This document shows positions 28,420 to 37,006 of a stretch of DNA of 64,000 nt, in pieces. The translations under genes were made by a program, and so were the position numbers. This stretch comes from Teichococcus oryzae (lineage in GTDB: Bacteria; Pseudomonadota; Alphaproteobacteria; Acetobacterales; Acetobacteraceae). A model generated the notes under the pieces. That model had not been told where the DNA came from. It searched no databases and saw only the letters and a list, made by a program, of their open reading frames with translations. How positions within the stretch are numbered: the stretch's first letter is position 1; every line of letters begins with the position of its first letter. The DNA is taken from NCBI RefSeq assembly GCF_008386565.1, contig NZ_VUKA01000001.1, positions 1,178,001 to 1,242,000 of the forward strand, read 5' to 3'.

Positions 28420-29646
28420 TCAGGACAGCGGGCGGACCAGGACGTGCCGCTTGCGGCCAGCGGAAAGCTTGGCCGCGCCTCCCGCCAGATCCGCCTCCGT
28501 CACCGCCCGGCCCTCATCCGACACCGGCTCGTCATTGAGCCTGAGGCCGCCCTGCCGCATGAGCCGGCGGGCCTCCCCCTTGCTGGCGGCAAAGCCGGCC
28601 TGAACGGCGAGATCGACCAGGGCGGCCGGAAAGGCCGCTTCGATGCCGGGCAGCGAGTCGGTGGCCTCGCCTTCCTCGAAGGCGCGGCGCGCGGTTTCCG
28701 CGGCGGTCTCGGCCGCGGCGCGGCCATGCAGCAGGGCAGTGGCCTCGGTGGCGAGGCGCTTCTTGGCCTCGTTCACCTCGGAGCCGCTCAGCGCCGCGAG
28801 GCGGGCGATCTCATCCATCGGAAGCTCGGTGAACAGCGCCAGGAAGCGGCCCACATCCGCATCATCCGTGTTGCGCCAGAACTGCCAGTAGTCATAGGGC
28901 GACAGCCGGTCGGCGTTCAGCCAAACGGCGCCCGACGCGGTCTTGCCCATCTTGGCGCCGGAGGCCGTGGTCAGCAGAGGCGTGGTCAGTCCGAAGACCT
29001 CCTTGCCTTCCATGCGGCGCACCAGGTCGGCACCCATGATGATGTTGCCCCACTGGTCGGAGCCGCCCATCTGCAACCCGACCCCGAGCCGCCGCGACAA
29101 TTCCAGGAAGTCATAGGATTGCAGCAGCATGTAGTTGAATTCGAGGAAGGAGAAGGACTGCTCCCGCTCCAGCCGCAGCTTCACGCTGTCCATGGACAGC
29201 ATGCGGTTGACGCTGAAGTGGCGGCCGACATCCCGCAGGAAAGGAATGTAGCGCAGTTCGTCCAGCCAGGCGGCGTTGTCCAGCATCACCGCGTCGGTGG
29301 CGCCATCGCCGAAGCGCAGGAAGCTGTCGAAGGCGCGGCGGATGCCGGCCTTGTTGGTCTCGATCTGCTCGTTGGTCAGCAGCGGGCGGGCTTCATCGCG
29401 GAATGAGGGATCGCCGACCTTGCTGGTGCCGCCGCCCATCAGCACCACAGGCTTGTGTCCCGTCCGCTGCATCAGGCGCAGCAGCATGATGGAAACAAGA
29501 TGGCCGACATGCAGGCTGTCCGCCGTGCAGTCGAAGCCGATATAGCCTGGAAGGACGCCCTGCTTCATCCGCGCGGCCATCGCCGCCTCGTCCGTCACCT
29601 GGTGGATGTAGCCGCGCTCGCGGGCGGCGTGCAGGAACTCGTCCAT
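28420..29646 (-). CDS. tyrS: Tyrosyl-tRNA synthetase
   Basis: Charges tRNA-Tyr. 408 residues from ATG 29646. Class I signatures are HVGH (46-49) for HIGH and KMGKT (232-236) for KMSKS. The tyrosine-binding segments [10 protein letters not shown] and [10 protein letters not shown] are present, along with [11 protein letters not shown]-terminal S4 RNA-binding domain ([18 protein letters not shown]) completes the bacterial layout. Divergent from anmK with a 69-base gap. Confidence 0.97.
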   Translation of the reverse strand: MDEFLHAARERGYIHQVTDEAAMAARMKQGVLPGYIGFDCTADSLHVGHLVSIMLLRLMQRTGHKPVVLMGGGTSKVGDPSFRDEARPLLTNEQIETNKAGIRRAFDSFLRFGDGATDAVMLDNAAWLDELRYIPFLRDVGRHFSVNRMLSMDSVKLRLEREQSFSFLEFNYMLLQSYDFLELSRRLGVGLQMGGSDQWGNIIMGADLVRRMEGKEVFGLTTPLLTTASGAKMGKTASGAVWLNADRLSPYDYWQFWRNTDDADVGRFLALFTELPMDEIARLAALSGSEVNEAKKRLATEATALLHGRAAAETAAETARRAFEEGEATDSLPGIEAAFPAALVDLAVQAGFAASKGEARRLMRQGGLRLNDEPVSDEGRAVTEADLAGGAAKLSAGRKRHVLVRPLS

Positions 29647-29715
29647 CGCTTCTTTCTGTCCGCAGTTGGTCCGGGGGACTTCCGCCGGTGCGTCCGCCCT
29701 AGCACAGTGGGGGCC

Positions 29716-30804
29716 ATGCTGCGAACCATTGGGCTGATGAGTGGCACCTCGCTGGATGGCGTGGATGCCGCATGGATTGAAACGGATGGGCAGGCGATCG
29801 GGCGGCTGGGCCCCAGCCTGACCTTGCCTTATGACGCGGAGTTGCGGCGCGATCTGCGGAAGCTGCTGGACCTGGCCGCCGATCTGCCGGCCGATGACCC
29901 GTTCCTGCTGGATTGCGAACGGCGCCTCACGGAGTGGCACGCGGAGGCGGTGCTGAAGCTTGGGCAGCCGGCCGACCTGATCGGCTTCCATGGCCAGACC
30001 ATCCTGCACCGCCCCGCCGCGGGCCAGCCTGGCAAGGGCCGGACCTGGCAGATCGGCGACGCCACCCTTCTGGCTCGCCTGACGCGCGTGCCGGTGGCGC
30101 ATGATTTCCGTACTGCGGACGTTGCCGCGGGTGGCCAGGGCGCGCCGCTGGTCCCGGTTTTCCAGGCCGTCCTGGCGGCGGGGCTGCCGAAGCCAGTCGC
30201 GATCCTGAATCTTGGCGGCGTGGGGAACGTGACCTGGATCGGTTCCGACGGCCAGTTGCTCGCTTTCGACACCGGGCCGGCCAATGGCCCGCTGGACGAC
30301 TGGGCCCGCCGCTCGACCGGTGCCGATTACGACGTGGACGGACGGCTCGCCCTTGCCGGGCAGGTGGATGGAGCCGTGATGGCATCCCTGCTGCGCCATC
30401 CATTCCTGACGCAGCCGCCGCCCAAATCGCTCGACCGGCTCGATTTCGACCGTGCCCTGCGGGAAGCGGGCGCCGATGCGCTCTCCCCTGCTGATGGCGC
30501 GGCGACGCTGGTGGCCTTTTGCGCCTGCACGGTGGCGGCCGCCGCGCGGCATTTCCCCGAGCCGCCGCTGCAATGGCTGGTCACCGGGGGCGGGCGGCGC
30601 AACGCGGCCATCATGCGCGCCCTGGCCGCCGCCCTGCCGGAGCCGGTCCGGCCCGTCGAGATCGTCGGCTGGGATGGCGATGCCCTTGAAGCGCAGGCCT
30701 TTGGCGTGCTGGCCGCGCGAAGCGCCGCCGGCCTGCCGCTGACCTATCCCGGCACCACAGGGGTGCCGGAGCCCATCACCGGCGGCCGCATCACCGCGCC
30801 CTGA
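29716..30804 (+). CDS. anmK: Anhydro-N-acetylmuramic acid kinase
   Basis: Phosphorylates and opens 1,6-anhydro-MurNAc during peptidoglycan recycling. 362 residues. The N-terminal phosphate loop [12 protein letters not shown] (about 8-19) and the [10 protein letters not shown] segment are family signatures. [10 protein letters not shown] and [13 protein letters not shown] complete the ASKHA-type nucleotide site, and VTGGGRRN lies near the C-terminus. The tyrS-anmK divergent pair is common in proteobacteria. A GTG 9 bases upstream of the chosen ATG is an alternative start. Confidence 0.96.
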   Translation: MLRTIGLMSGTSLDGVDAAWIETDGQAIGRLGPSLTLPYDAELRRDLRKLLDLAADLPADDPFLLDCERRLTEWHAEAVLKLGQPADLIGFHGQTILHRPAAGQPGKGRTWQIGDATLLARLTRVPVAHDFRTADVAAGGQGAPLVPVFQAVLAAGLPKPVAILNLGGVGNVTWIGSDGQLLAFDTGPANGPLDDWARRSTGADYDVDGRLALAGQVDGAVMASLLRHPFLTQPPPKSLDRLDFDRALREAGADALSPADGAATLVAFCACTVAAAARHFPEPPLQWLVTGGGRRNAAIMRALAAALPEPVRPVEIVGWDGDALEAQAFGVLAARSAAGLPLTYPGTTGVPEPITGGRITAP

Positions 30805-30819
30805 TCCGAGGTACGAATG

Positions 30820-30857
30820 GCAGAGGGGCCGGAGAACGCTGTCCCCGGCCCCTCTGC
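30820..30857. terminator. Hairpin between convergent anmK and the alpha/beta hydrolase
   Basis: GCAGAGGGGCCGG and CCGGCCCCTCTGC form a perfect 13-bp stem with a 12-base loop. Located 15 bases after the anmK stop and 23 bases from the opposing stop. It has no strong T-tract, so it may act as a bidirectional, possibly weak, terminator. Confidence 0.55.
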
Positions 30858-30880
30858 TGCTGTTCCTGCCTCAGGCAGGA

Positions 30881-31549
30881 TCAGTCGGCGGCCATCGCCA
30901 TGCGGGTCCTGTTGAGCATGGTGCGGACATGGTCCTCGGTGGCATCCGCGACGCGCTCGGTCTGTTCCGCGGTGAAGACGTGCCCGGCACCTTCCTCCAC
31001 GCGATAATCGATGCTGATGCCACGCTGCGTGTTGAGCTTGTCCACCAGCTTCCGCACCGAGGCTTCCGGCACCAGCTCGTCATCCGATCCGTGCAGGATG
31101 AGGCCGGAGCAGGGGCAAGGGGCTAGGAAGCCGAAATCATAATGGCTGGCCGGCGCCGAGATGGACACGAAGCCGCCCATCTCCGGTCGCCGCATCAGCA
31201 ACTGCATGCCGACATAGGAGCCAAAGGAATAGCCCGCCACCCAGAGCATGGATGCGTTGGGGTTGACGGCCTGCAGGAAGTCCAGCGCCGCCGCGGCGTC
31301 GGAAATCTCCCCGATGCCGCCATCATAGCGCCCCTGGCTGCGGCCGACCCCTCGGAAATTGAACCGAAGGGTAGAAAAACCCATATTCTGGAAGCGCGTG
31401 TAAAGCGCGTGAACCACCCGGTTGTTCATCGTCCCGCCATGCAGCGGGTGCGGGTGCAACACCAAGGCCACTGGGGCATTAGGCTGCTTCGCGTGGTGGT
31501 AACGACCCTCTAGCCGGCCATCTGGCCCGGCGAACATGACTTCAGGCAT
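30881..31549 (-). CDS. Alpha/beta hydrolase (COG2945 type)
   Basis: A 222-residue single-domain alpha/beta hydrolase. The oxyanion region HPHPLHGGTMNNRVV is typical of the COG2945 subgroup. The nucleophile elbow is GYSFGS, with Ser as nucleophile. The acid probably lies in HGSDDELVP, and the general base His in GAGHVF. It is cytoplasmic; the substrate is unknown. Divergently arranged with the iscR operon, which is a recurrent neighbourhood in this bacterial group as far as I recall. Confidence 0.88.
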   Translation of the reverse strand: MPEVMFAGPDGRLEGRYHHAKQPNAPVALVLHPHPLHGGTMNNRVVHALYTRFQNMGFSTLRFNFRGVGRSQGRYDGGIGEISDAAAALDFLQAVNPNASMLWVAGYSFGSYVGMQLLMRRPEMGGFVSISAPASHYDFGFLAPCPCSGLILHGSDDELVPEASVRKLVDKLNTQRGISIDYRVEEGAGHVFTAEQTERVADATEDHVRTMLNRTRMAMAAD

Positions 31550-31682
31550 CGTCCCCTTGCATCCAGTGCGGTGGGCGCGGCAGCGCCCGGTTGGGAAACC
31601 ATGAGGCCGACAACCATTCTGGCGCGGCACGCCGGCAAGGCATTCTGTGATCTGGATCATCCCCGAACGCCGCGCCGATTGG

Positions 31683-31699
31683 TTGACCATACCAGTCGG
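31683..31699. promoter_or_regulatory. Candidate IscR type-1-like operator
   Basis: TTGACCATACCAGTCGG agrees with the enterobacterial type-1 IscR pattern (yyGACTrwwwyAGTCrr) at 15 of 17 positions. It sits in the 368-base gap between the divergent hydrolase and iscR, 219 bases before iscR. Whether this alphaproteobacterial IscR recognises such a site is not known from the sequence. Confidence 0.35.
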
Positions 31700-31760
31700 G
31701 TTTAATAGCGTTCAGGAAGCCACAGGAGGTGTTGCCACCCGTCTCACGTCACGCTTCCGA

Positions 31761-31796
31761 TCGCGGGGCAGGCTTCCGCTCCCCGCGACTCTTTTA
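31761..31796 (+). terminator. Intrinsic-terminator-like hairpin upstream of iscR
   Basis: TCGCGGGG, a 12-base loop and CCCCGCGA form a perfect 8-bp stem followed by CTCTTTTAAT. It lies 120 bases before iscR with no gene between it and the candidate operator, so it could end a small RNA or attenuate the iscR transcript. Confidence 0.55.
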
Positions 31797-31917
31797 ATAT
31801 AGGCGACAGAACGCCAGCTTCATAACGGAATTATGGCGAGACCGACTGTGGAACTCGGTTTTCGCTTCTGAAACAATGGGGCCGCCCCTGGGCGGCCGAG
31901 GAACAGAAAGCTCAAGC

Positions 31918-32415
31918 ATGCGCTTGTCCACACGGGGCCGCTATGCCGTCATGGCCCTGGTCGAGCTGGCGGCCCGGTCACGAGGCCAGCAGGCGAAGGA
32001 TGGCAGGGATGCCCATAACGCAGAGCTCGTGACTGTTTCCTGCGCTCCTGTCAGCTTGTCCGAGATCGCCCAGGCGCAGCAGCTTTCCATTGCGTATCTG
32101 GAGCAGCTTTTCGCAAGGCTGCGACGGGCGGGGCTGGTGGCCTCGGCGCGTGGGCCGGGCGGCGGCTACCGGCTGGCCATGCCGGCGGAGATGATCAGCG
32201 TGGGCGCGGTGATCGAGGCGGTGGATGAGCCCATCACCGCGACCCGCTGCGACGCCGCCGATGCCGGCTGCCTGGCGGGGCAGCGCTGCCTGACCCATGA
32301 CCTTTGGCACGAGCTGGGCTCGCAGATCGCGTTGTTCCTGACCCATGTCACCCTGGCCGATGTGGTGGATGGCCAGGTGCTCGGGCGCGCCCGGCCACCC
32401 AGATCTGCGCGATGA
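31918..32415 (+). CDS. iscR: Rrf2-family Fe-S regulator IscR
   Basis: A transcription factor that senses iron-sulfur status through a [2Fe-2S] cluster. 165 residues. The N-terminal MRLSTRGRYAVMALVELA and the SIAYLEQLFARLRRAGLV-x-GPGGGY winged helix are diagnostic. Cluster ligands are Cys111, Cys118 and Cys124, spaced x6 and x5, followed by LTHDLW. Compared with E. coli IscR there is an extra segment of about 18 residues before the recognition helix (about 21-42). A GC-rich hairpin (31880-31897, GGCCGCCC-CT-GGGCGGCC) precedes the start. The stop overlaps the next gene by 4 bases. Confidence 0.93.
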   Translation: MRLSTRGRYAVMALVELAARSRGQQAKDGRDAHNAELVTVSCAPVSLSEIAQAQQLSIAYLEQLFARLRRAGLVASARGPGGGYRLAMPAEMISVGAVIEAVDEPITATRCDAADAGCLAGQRCLTHDLWHELGSQIALFLTHVTLADVVDGQVLGRARPPRSAR

Positions 32416-33488
32416 GCCGCCTTTACCTGGACGCCAACGCGTCCGAACCGCTGCGGCCGGCCGCGCGCGCGGCCATGCTGGCAGCCCTGGATGTGGCGGG
32501 AAATCCGTCCTCGGTCCATGCGGAAGGCCGGATGGCGCGGAAGCTGCTGGAGGAAGCCCGGGGCACGGTCGCGCGCCATCTTCAGGGGCGGGCGCAGGAT
32601 GTGGTGTTCACCTCCGGCGCCACCGAAGCGAACGCGCTGGCGCTCCATGCGCTGGGCCGGAACCGCCGTGTTTTGGTGGGCGCAACGGAACATCCGGCTA
32701 TTCTGCAGGCTGTGCCGGAAGCCCCGCGGCTGCCGGTGGCGATGGATGGCCGGCTCGATCTCGCGGCCCTGGACGCCATGCTGGGGGCCGGGCCGCCGAG
32801 CCTGGTTTGCCTGATGGCCGCCAACAACGAGACGGGCGTTCTGCATCCTTTGATGGAGGCCGCTGGATTGTGCCGCCGCCATGGCGCATTGCTGCATGTG
32901 GACGCCGTTCAGGTGCTGGGCCGCGTCGCGATGGACTGGGCGGCGATCGGAGCCGACAGCATCGCCATATCGGCCCACAAGATCGGCGGGCCCAAGGGCG
33001 TGGGTGCCTTGCTCGTCAAGCCGGGCGCGGATGTCGCGCCGCTCTGGCGGGGCGGGGGGCAGGAACGCGGGCGGCGTGGCGGCACGGAAGCCTTGCCGGC
33101 CATCGCAGGGTTCGCCGCCGCCCTCGATGACCTGAACCTGGAAGCCGCCCGGAAGCTTGGGGCGCTGCGGGATGCGATCGAGCAGGGCGCCGGCGCCGCG
33201 ACAGCGGGGCGGGGCGCGCCCCGGCTGCCCAACACGGCCTGCCTCATGCTTCCGGGCCTGAAGGCGGAAACCCAGGTCATCGCGCTGGACCTGATGGGCA
33301 TCGCCGTTTCTGCCGGCGCGGCTTGTTCCTCGGGCAAGGTCGCGGCCAGCGCCACGCTGCAGGCCATGGGGCTTGGCGAGGCGGCGGCCTGTGCCATCCG
33401 GGTTTCGCTGCCCTGGAACGCGCCGGCCGATGCGGCGGAGGGCTTCCTGGCCGCCTACAGCCAGCTCCACGCCCGTCTGCGCCGATGA
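32412..33488 (+). CDS. Cysteine desulfurase (NifS/IscS-like), first of a tandem pair
   Basis: A PLP enzyme of 358 residues that would remove sulfur from cysteine. The N-terminal LYLDANASEPL replaces the usual YLDNxATT. The PLP lysine is K190 in SAHKIGGPKG. The persulfide Cys305 lies in AGAACSSGKV. The GATEAN cofactor loop is at about 69-74. It is shorter and more diverged than the desulfurase immediately downstream, which overlaps it by 4 bases, and it overlaps iscR by 4 bases. It may supply a specific acceptor or be a partner of its neighbour. Confidence 0.9.
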   Translation: MSRLYLDANASEPLRPAARAAMLAALDVAGNPSSVHAEGRMARKLLEEARGTVARHLQGRAQDVVFTSGATEANALALHALGRNRRVLVGATEHPAILQAVPEAPRLPVAMDGRLDLAALDAMLGAGPPSLVCLMAANNETGVLHPLMEAAGLCRRHGALLHVDAVQVLGRVAMDWAAIGADSIAISAHKIGGPKGVGALLVKPGADVAPLWRGGGQERGRRGGTEALPAIAGFAAALDDLNLEAARKLGALRDAIEQGAGAATAGRGAPRLPNTACLMLPGLKAETQVIALDLMGIAVSAGAACSSGKVAASATLQAMGLGEAAACAIRVSLPWNAPADAAEGFLAAYSQLHARLRR

Positions 33489-34675
33489 CCGAACAGCAGC
33501 TTCAGCCGATCTACCTCGACAACCACGCCACCACCGCGATCGATCCACGGGTGCTGGACGCCATGCGGCCATGGTGGGAAGCGAATTTCGCCAATCCCCA
33601 CAGCGTCGAGCATGCCATGGGGCGTGATGCCGAAGCAGCGGTGGAGCGGGCGCGGGACCAGGTGGCTACCCTGATTGGCGCGGAGGGGAGGGAGATCATC
33701 TTCACCTCGGGCGCCACGGAGGCCAACAACCTGGCGATCAAGGGCTGCGCCCGCTTTGCCGCGGCCCATGGCGACGAACGGCGCCGCATCCTCCTGCCAC
33801 GGACCGAGCATCCCTGCGTCCTGCAAAGCGCGCTCGACCTCGCCCGGGAAGGCTTCGATCCGGTGCTGCTGCCGGTGGATGCGGGCGGACTGCTGGAGAT
33901 GGGAGCGCTGCGGGAGGCCCTGGCCGCGGCTCCGGCCCTTCTGGTTTCGGTCATGGCCGTGAACAACGAGATCGGCGTGGTCCAGGACGTGGCGCGCGTG
34001 GCGGCACTGGCCCATGCGGCCGGCGCCTTGTTCCATACCGATGCCGCACAGGCGGTGGGCCGGGTGCCGCTGGATGTGGAGGCCATGGGCATCGACCTGC
34101 TGTCGGTCTCGGGGCACAAGATCTACGGCCCCAAGGGCATCGGCGCCTTGTTTGTGCGCCGGCGCCCCCGGGTGCGGCTGGCGCCGCTGTTCTCGGGCGG
34201 CGGGCAGGAGCGGGGCCTGCGTTCCGGCACCTTGCCGACGCCGCTGCTGGTGGGCCTGGGCAAGGCGGCGCAACTGGCCAGCGGGGAAGGGCTGGCGGAG
34301 CAGCCGCGCATCGCGGCGTTGCGGGACAGGCTGCACCTGCGGTTGCGGGACGCCATTCCCGGCCTGCTGCGCAATGGCGATGCACGGGACGTGGTGGCGG
34401 GCAACCTCAACCTGGCATTCCCCGGCGTGACCGCCCAGGCGATGCTGGAACATCTGGACGGGCTGTGCGTTTCCACCGGGTCGGCCTGTTCCTCGGCGGC
34501 GGTGGAACCCTCCCATGTGCTGCGCGCACTGGGGATTGGCGCCGAGCGGGCCTCGGCGAGCTTGCGGATCGGCATCGGGCGCTTTACTTCGCCGGAGGAT
34601 GTGGAGCGCGCCGCCGCCCTTCTTATCGGCGCATGGCGCCAGGCCCTTCCTGCAACCCGAGATGCGGCGGAGTAG
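33485..34675 (+). CDS. iscS: Cysteine desulfurase IscS
   Basis: The canonical-looking desulfurase of the pair, 396 residues. IYLDNHATT opens the protein, [15 protein letters not shown] binds PLP phosphate, K212 in GHKIYGPKG forms the Schiff base, and C335 in STGSACSS is the persulfide-forming cysteine on a flexible loop. It supplies sulfur for Fe-S clusters and probably for MnmA, encoded downstream in the same operon. No IscU, HscA or HscB gene follows, so this is not a complete isc operon. Confidence 0.95.
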   Translation: MTEQQLQPIYLDNHATTAIDPRVLDAMRPWWEANFANPHSVEHAMGRDAEAAVERARDQVATLIGAEGREIIFTSGATEANNLAIKGCARFAAAHGDERRRILLPRTEHPCVLQSALDLAREGFDPVLLPVDAGGLLEMGALREALAAAPALLVSVMAVNNEIGVVQDVARVAALAHAAGALFHTDAAQAVGRVPLDVEAMGIDLLSVSGHKIYGPKGIGALFVRRRPRVRLAPLFSGGGQERGLRSGTLPTPLLVGLGKAAQLASGEGLAEQPRIAALRDRLHLRLRDAIPGLLRNGDARDVVAGNLNLAFPGVTAQAMLEHLDGLCVSTGSACSSAAVEPSHVLRALGIGAERASASLRIGIGRFTSPEDVERAAALLIGAWRQALPATRDAAE

Positions 34676-34686
34676 AACAAACGGCC

Positions 34687-35013
34687 ATGCCGAAGATGAC
34701 CTTTATCGAGCGCGACGGCACCCGGCGCGAGGTTGAAGCGCCGCTCGGCCTTTCCGTGCTGGAGATCGCGCATCGCCACGATATCGACATCGAGGGCGCG
34801 TGCGAGGGTAGCCTGGCCTGCTCCACCTGCCATGTCATCGTCGATGCCGCATGGTTCGAGAAGCTGGAGCAGCCGACCGAGGACGAGGAGGACATGCTCG
34901 ACCTGGCCTTCGACCTGCAGGAAACCTCGCGCCTGGGCTGCCAGCTCATCATGAGCGACGAGCTGGACGGCCTGGTGGTGAAGCTGCCGGCCGGCACCCG
35001 GAACGCCAGCTGA
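34687..35013 (+). CDS. [2Fe-2S] ferredoxin (adrenodoxin/Isc type)
   Basis: A 108-residue electron carrier of the adrenodoxin family. Cluster ligands are Cys39, Cys45, Cys48 and Cys85, in the spacing C-x5-C-x2-C-x36-C. The acidic helix EDEEDMLD (about 65-72) is the usual docking surface. Isc-type ferredoxins donate electrons during cluster assembly, which fits its place after iscS (11-base gap). A role with a cytochrome P450 or other oxygenase cannot be ruled out. Confidence 0.94.
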   Translation: MPKMTFIERDGTRREVEAPLGLSVLEIAHRHDIDIEGACEGSLACSTCHVIVDAAWFEKLEQPTEDEEDMLDLAFDLQETSRLGCQLIMSDELDGLVVKLPAGTRNAS

Positions 35014-35021
35014 ACCCGGCC

Positions 35022-35711
35022 ATGTTCCCATCCCCTTATGGCTCGCCGGGCGGCCTGTTCCATTCGCTGCGGTATGCGGCCGCGGCGCGGTGGGATGCCT
35101 ATTGCTGGCACCCCTTCGTGCAGGGGCTGGCGGAGGGCACGCTGCCCTTGCCGGCCTTTCGCCGCTACCTGGTGCAGGACTGGCTGTTCCTGGTCCATTT
35201 CGCGCGCGCCAACGCCCTTGCCGCCTTCAAGGCGGAAAGCCTTTCCGCCCTGCGCGACAAGGCGGCCGCGCTGAACACCCTGCTGGCGGAGATGAACATC
35301 CATCTCGCCTATTGCGCGGAATGGGGCCTGAGCGAAGCCGAGGTGCTGGCGGAAACCGAGGCGCCGGAAACGGTGGCCTATACGCGCTGGGTGCTGGATC
35401 GCGGCATGGCCGGAGACATCCTGGACCTGGAGGTGGCGCTGGCGCCCTGCGCGATCGGCTATGGCGAGATCGCCTGCCGCATCGCGGCGCATCCGGGACG
35501 CCGCGACGTGGGCAATCCTTATGCGAGCTGGATCGCCGCCTATTCGGGCGATGAGTATCAAGCCCTGGCGCGCGGCTCGGCGGAGCGGATCGACCGCCTG
35601 GGCGTGACTCATGGCGGCGGGGCGCGCTTCGCCACCCTGTCCGCCACCTTCTCGGAGGCCGCGCGGCTGGAGGCGGCCTTCTGGCAGATGGGATGGAACG
35701 CCGGCGCATGA
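35022..35711 (+). CDS. TenA-family protein (thiaminase II-like)
   Basis: A 229-residue all-helical TenA protein. TenA hydrolyses the amino-pyrimidine of degraded thiamine for salvage. The residues expected from B. subtilis TenA appear: Asp53 in YLVQDW, Cys143 and Tyr147 in [12 protein letters not shown], and a Glu near the C-terminus in [12 protein letters not shown]. The substrate-facing pattern is close to canonical, so activity is plausible. It is odd to find it between ferredoxin (8-base gap) and mnmA (4-base overlap); a sulfur or thiamine link is inferred only. Confidence 0.88.
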   Translation: MFPSPYGSPGGLFHSLRYAAAARWDAYCWHPFVQGLAEGTLPLPAFRRYLVQDWLFLVHFARANALAAFKAESLSALRDKAAALNTLLAEMNIHLAYCAEWGLSEAEVLAETEAPETVAYTRWVLDRGMAGDILDLEVALAPCAIGYGEIACRIAAHPGRRDVGNPYASWIAAYSGDEYQALARGSAERIDRLGVTHGGGARFATLSATFSEAARLEAAFWQMGWNAGA

Positions 35712-36814
35712 GGATTCTGGTCGCCATGTCCGGGGGCGTCGATTCCTCGGTGGTCGCGGGCCTGCTGAAGGAGCAGGGGCACGAGGTCATCGGCGCCACG
35801 TTGCAGCTTTATGACCATGGCGCCGCCGTCCAGAAGAAGGGCGCCTGCTGCGCGGGGCAGGATATCCATGATGCGCGGAACGTGGCCGACCGGCTTGGCA
35901 TCCCGCATTACGTGCTCGATCGTGAAAGCCGTTTCCGCGACGCGGTGATCGAGGATTTCGCCGCCTCCTATGCGCGCGGCGAAACGCCCATCCCCTGCGT
36001 GCGCTGCAACCAGACGGTGAAGTTCCAGGACCTGGTGATGCTGGCGCATGACCTTGGCGCCGACGCGTTGGCGACAGGGCATTACGCCCGCCGCGTGGAG
36101 GGGTCGGATGGCGCCGAACTGCGCCGCGCCGCCGATCTGACCCGGGATCAGTCCTATTTCCTGTTCGCCACCACGGCAGAGCAGCTGGCATTCACCCGCT
36201 TTCCTCTGGGCGATTACCGCACCAAGGCGGAAGTGCGCGCCGAGGCCGTCCGTCTCGGCCTCGCGGTGGCGGAGAAGCCCGACAGCCAAGACATCTGCTT
36301 CGTGCCCGAGGGGCGCTACCACGAGCTGGTCGGGCGCCTCCGCCCGGAGGCCGGGGAGCCGGGCGTGATCGAGCATGCCGATGGCCGCGTGCTGGGCACC
36401 CATCATGGCATCGGCCGCTATACGGTGGGGCAGGGGCGTGGGCTCGGCAGCGCGTCACGGGATGGCGAGACGCCGCTCTACGTCACGGGCCTGGATGCGT
36501 CCCGGCGGCGCGTCATCGTGGCCCCGCGCTCCGGCCTGGCCGACACTGAGGTGCTTGTGGGCGAGGTGAACTGGCTGATCCCTCCGCCGGAGGCTCCGCT
36601 CGCCTGCCAGGTCAAGCTGCGCGCGCGGGAGATGCCGCAGCCGGCCACGGCCTTCTGGGACGCGGAAGCGGCCATGTTGCGGGTGGTGCTGGGGGAGCCG
36701 GCCATCGCCGCGCCGGGCCAGGGCTGCGTGCTTTATGACGGGGACCGGGTCCTGGGCGGCGGCTTCATCCGCCGCCCGCAGCGGGTGGTTGACAGCGCCG
36801 GCCGGGCCGCTTAA
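35708..36814 (+). CDS. mnmA: tRNA-specific 2-thiouridylase MnmA
   Basis: Places sulfur on uridine 34 of Lys, Glu and Gln tRNAs. 368 residues from ATG 35708, which overlaps the tenA-like stop. The PP-loop SGGVDSS is at 8-14. The catalytic cysteines are Cys100 in PCVRCN and Cys197 in [15 protein letters not shown] and the C-terminal beta-barrel with FWD-x-EAAML are intact. It is the last gene of the iscR operon and lies 40 bases before tRNA-Met. The desulfurases upstream are its probable sulfur source. Confidence 0.97.
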   Translation: MRILVAMSGGVDSSVVAGLLKEQGHEVIGATLQLYDHGAAVQKKGACCAGQDIHDARNVADRLGIPHYVLDRESRFRDAVIEDFAASYARGETPIPCVRCNQTVKFQDLVMLAHDLGADALATGHYARRVEGSDGAELRRAADLTRDQSYFLFATTAEQLAFTRFPLGDYRTKAEVRAEAVRLGLAVAEKPDSQDICFVPEGRYHELVGRLRPEAGEPGVIEHADGRVLGTHHGIGRYTVGQGRGLGSASRDGETPLYVTGLDASRRRVIVAPRSGLADTEVLVGEVNWLIPPPEAPLACQVKLRAREMPQPATAFWDAEAAMLRVVLGEPAIAAPGQGCVLYDGDRVLGGGFIRRPQRVVDSAGRAA

Positions 36815-36854
36815 ACGCCCGCCACCCGGTCGCCACGGCAGGCCGGAAGTTCGG

Positions 36855-36931
36855 GGCGGTGTAGCTCAGCTGGTTAGAGCACGGCACTCATAATGCCGGG
36901 GTCGGCGGTTCAAGTCCGCCCGCCGCTACCA
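36855..36931 (+). tRNA. tRNA-Met (anticodon CAT, elongator type)
   Basis: A 77-nt tRNA with encoded CCA. GGCGGTG pairs with CGCCGCT including a G-U pair at position 1-72. D-arm TAGCTCAGCTGGTTAGAGC, anticodon loop CTCATAA, variable loop GGGGTC and T-arm GGTTCAAGTCC are as in elongator tRNA-Met. An Ile2 (lysidine) identity is less likely because the anticodon-stem context matches elongator Met. Confidence 0.93.
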
Positions 36932-37006
36932 CTTCCAATTCCCACCTTATCCTGTTTCGCGCTTGGCAAGGCCAGGATGGCCGCCAGAGGCAGCCATCGG
37001 TCACGC

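Noticed and set aside
28420-30573. Upstream extension of the tyrS frame beyond 29646
   Set aside because: The extension is antisense to anmK; TyrS homologues begin at the [12 protein letters not shown] region.
36815-37006. tRNA-Met as an integration site
   Set aside because: No integrase, direct repeat of the tRNA 3' end or foreign-looking DNA follows the tRNA.
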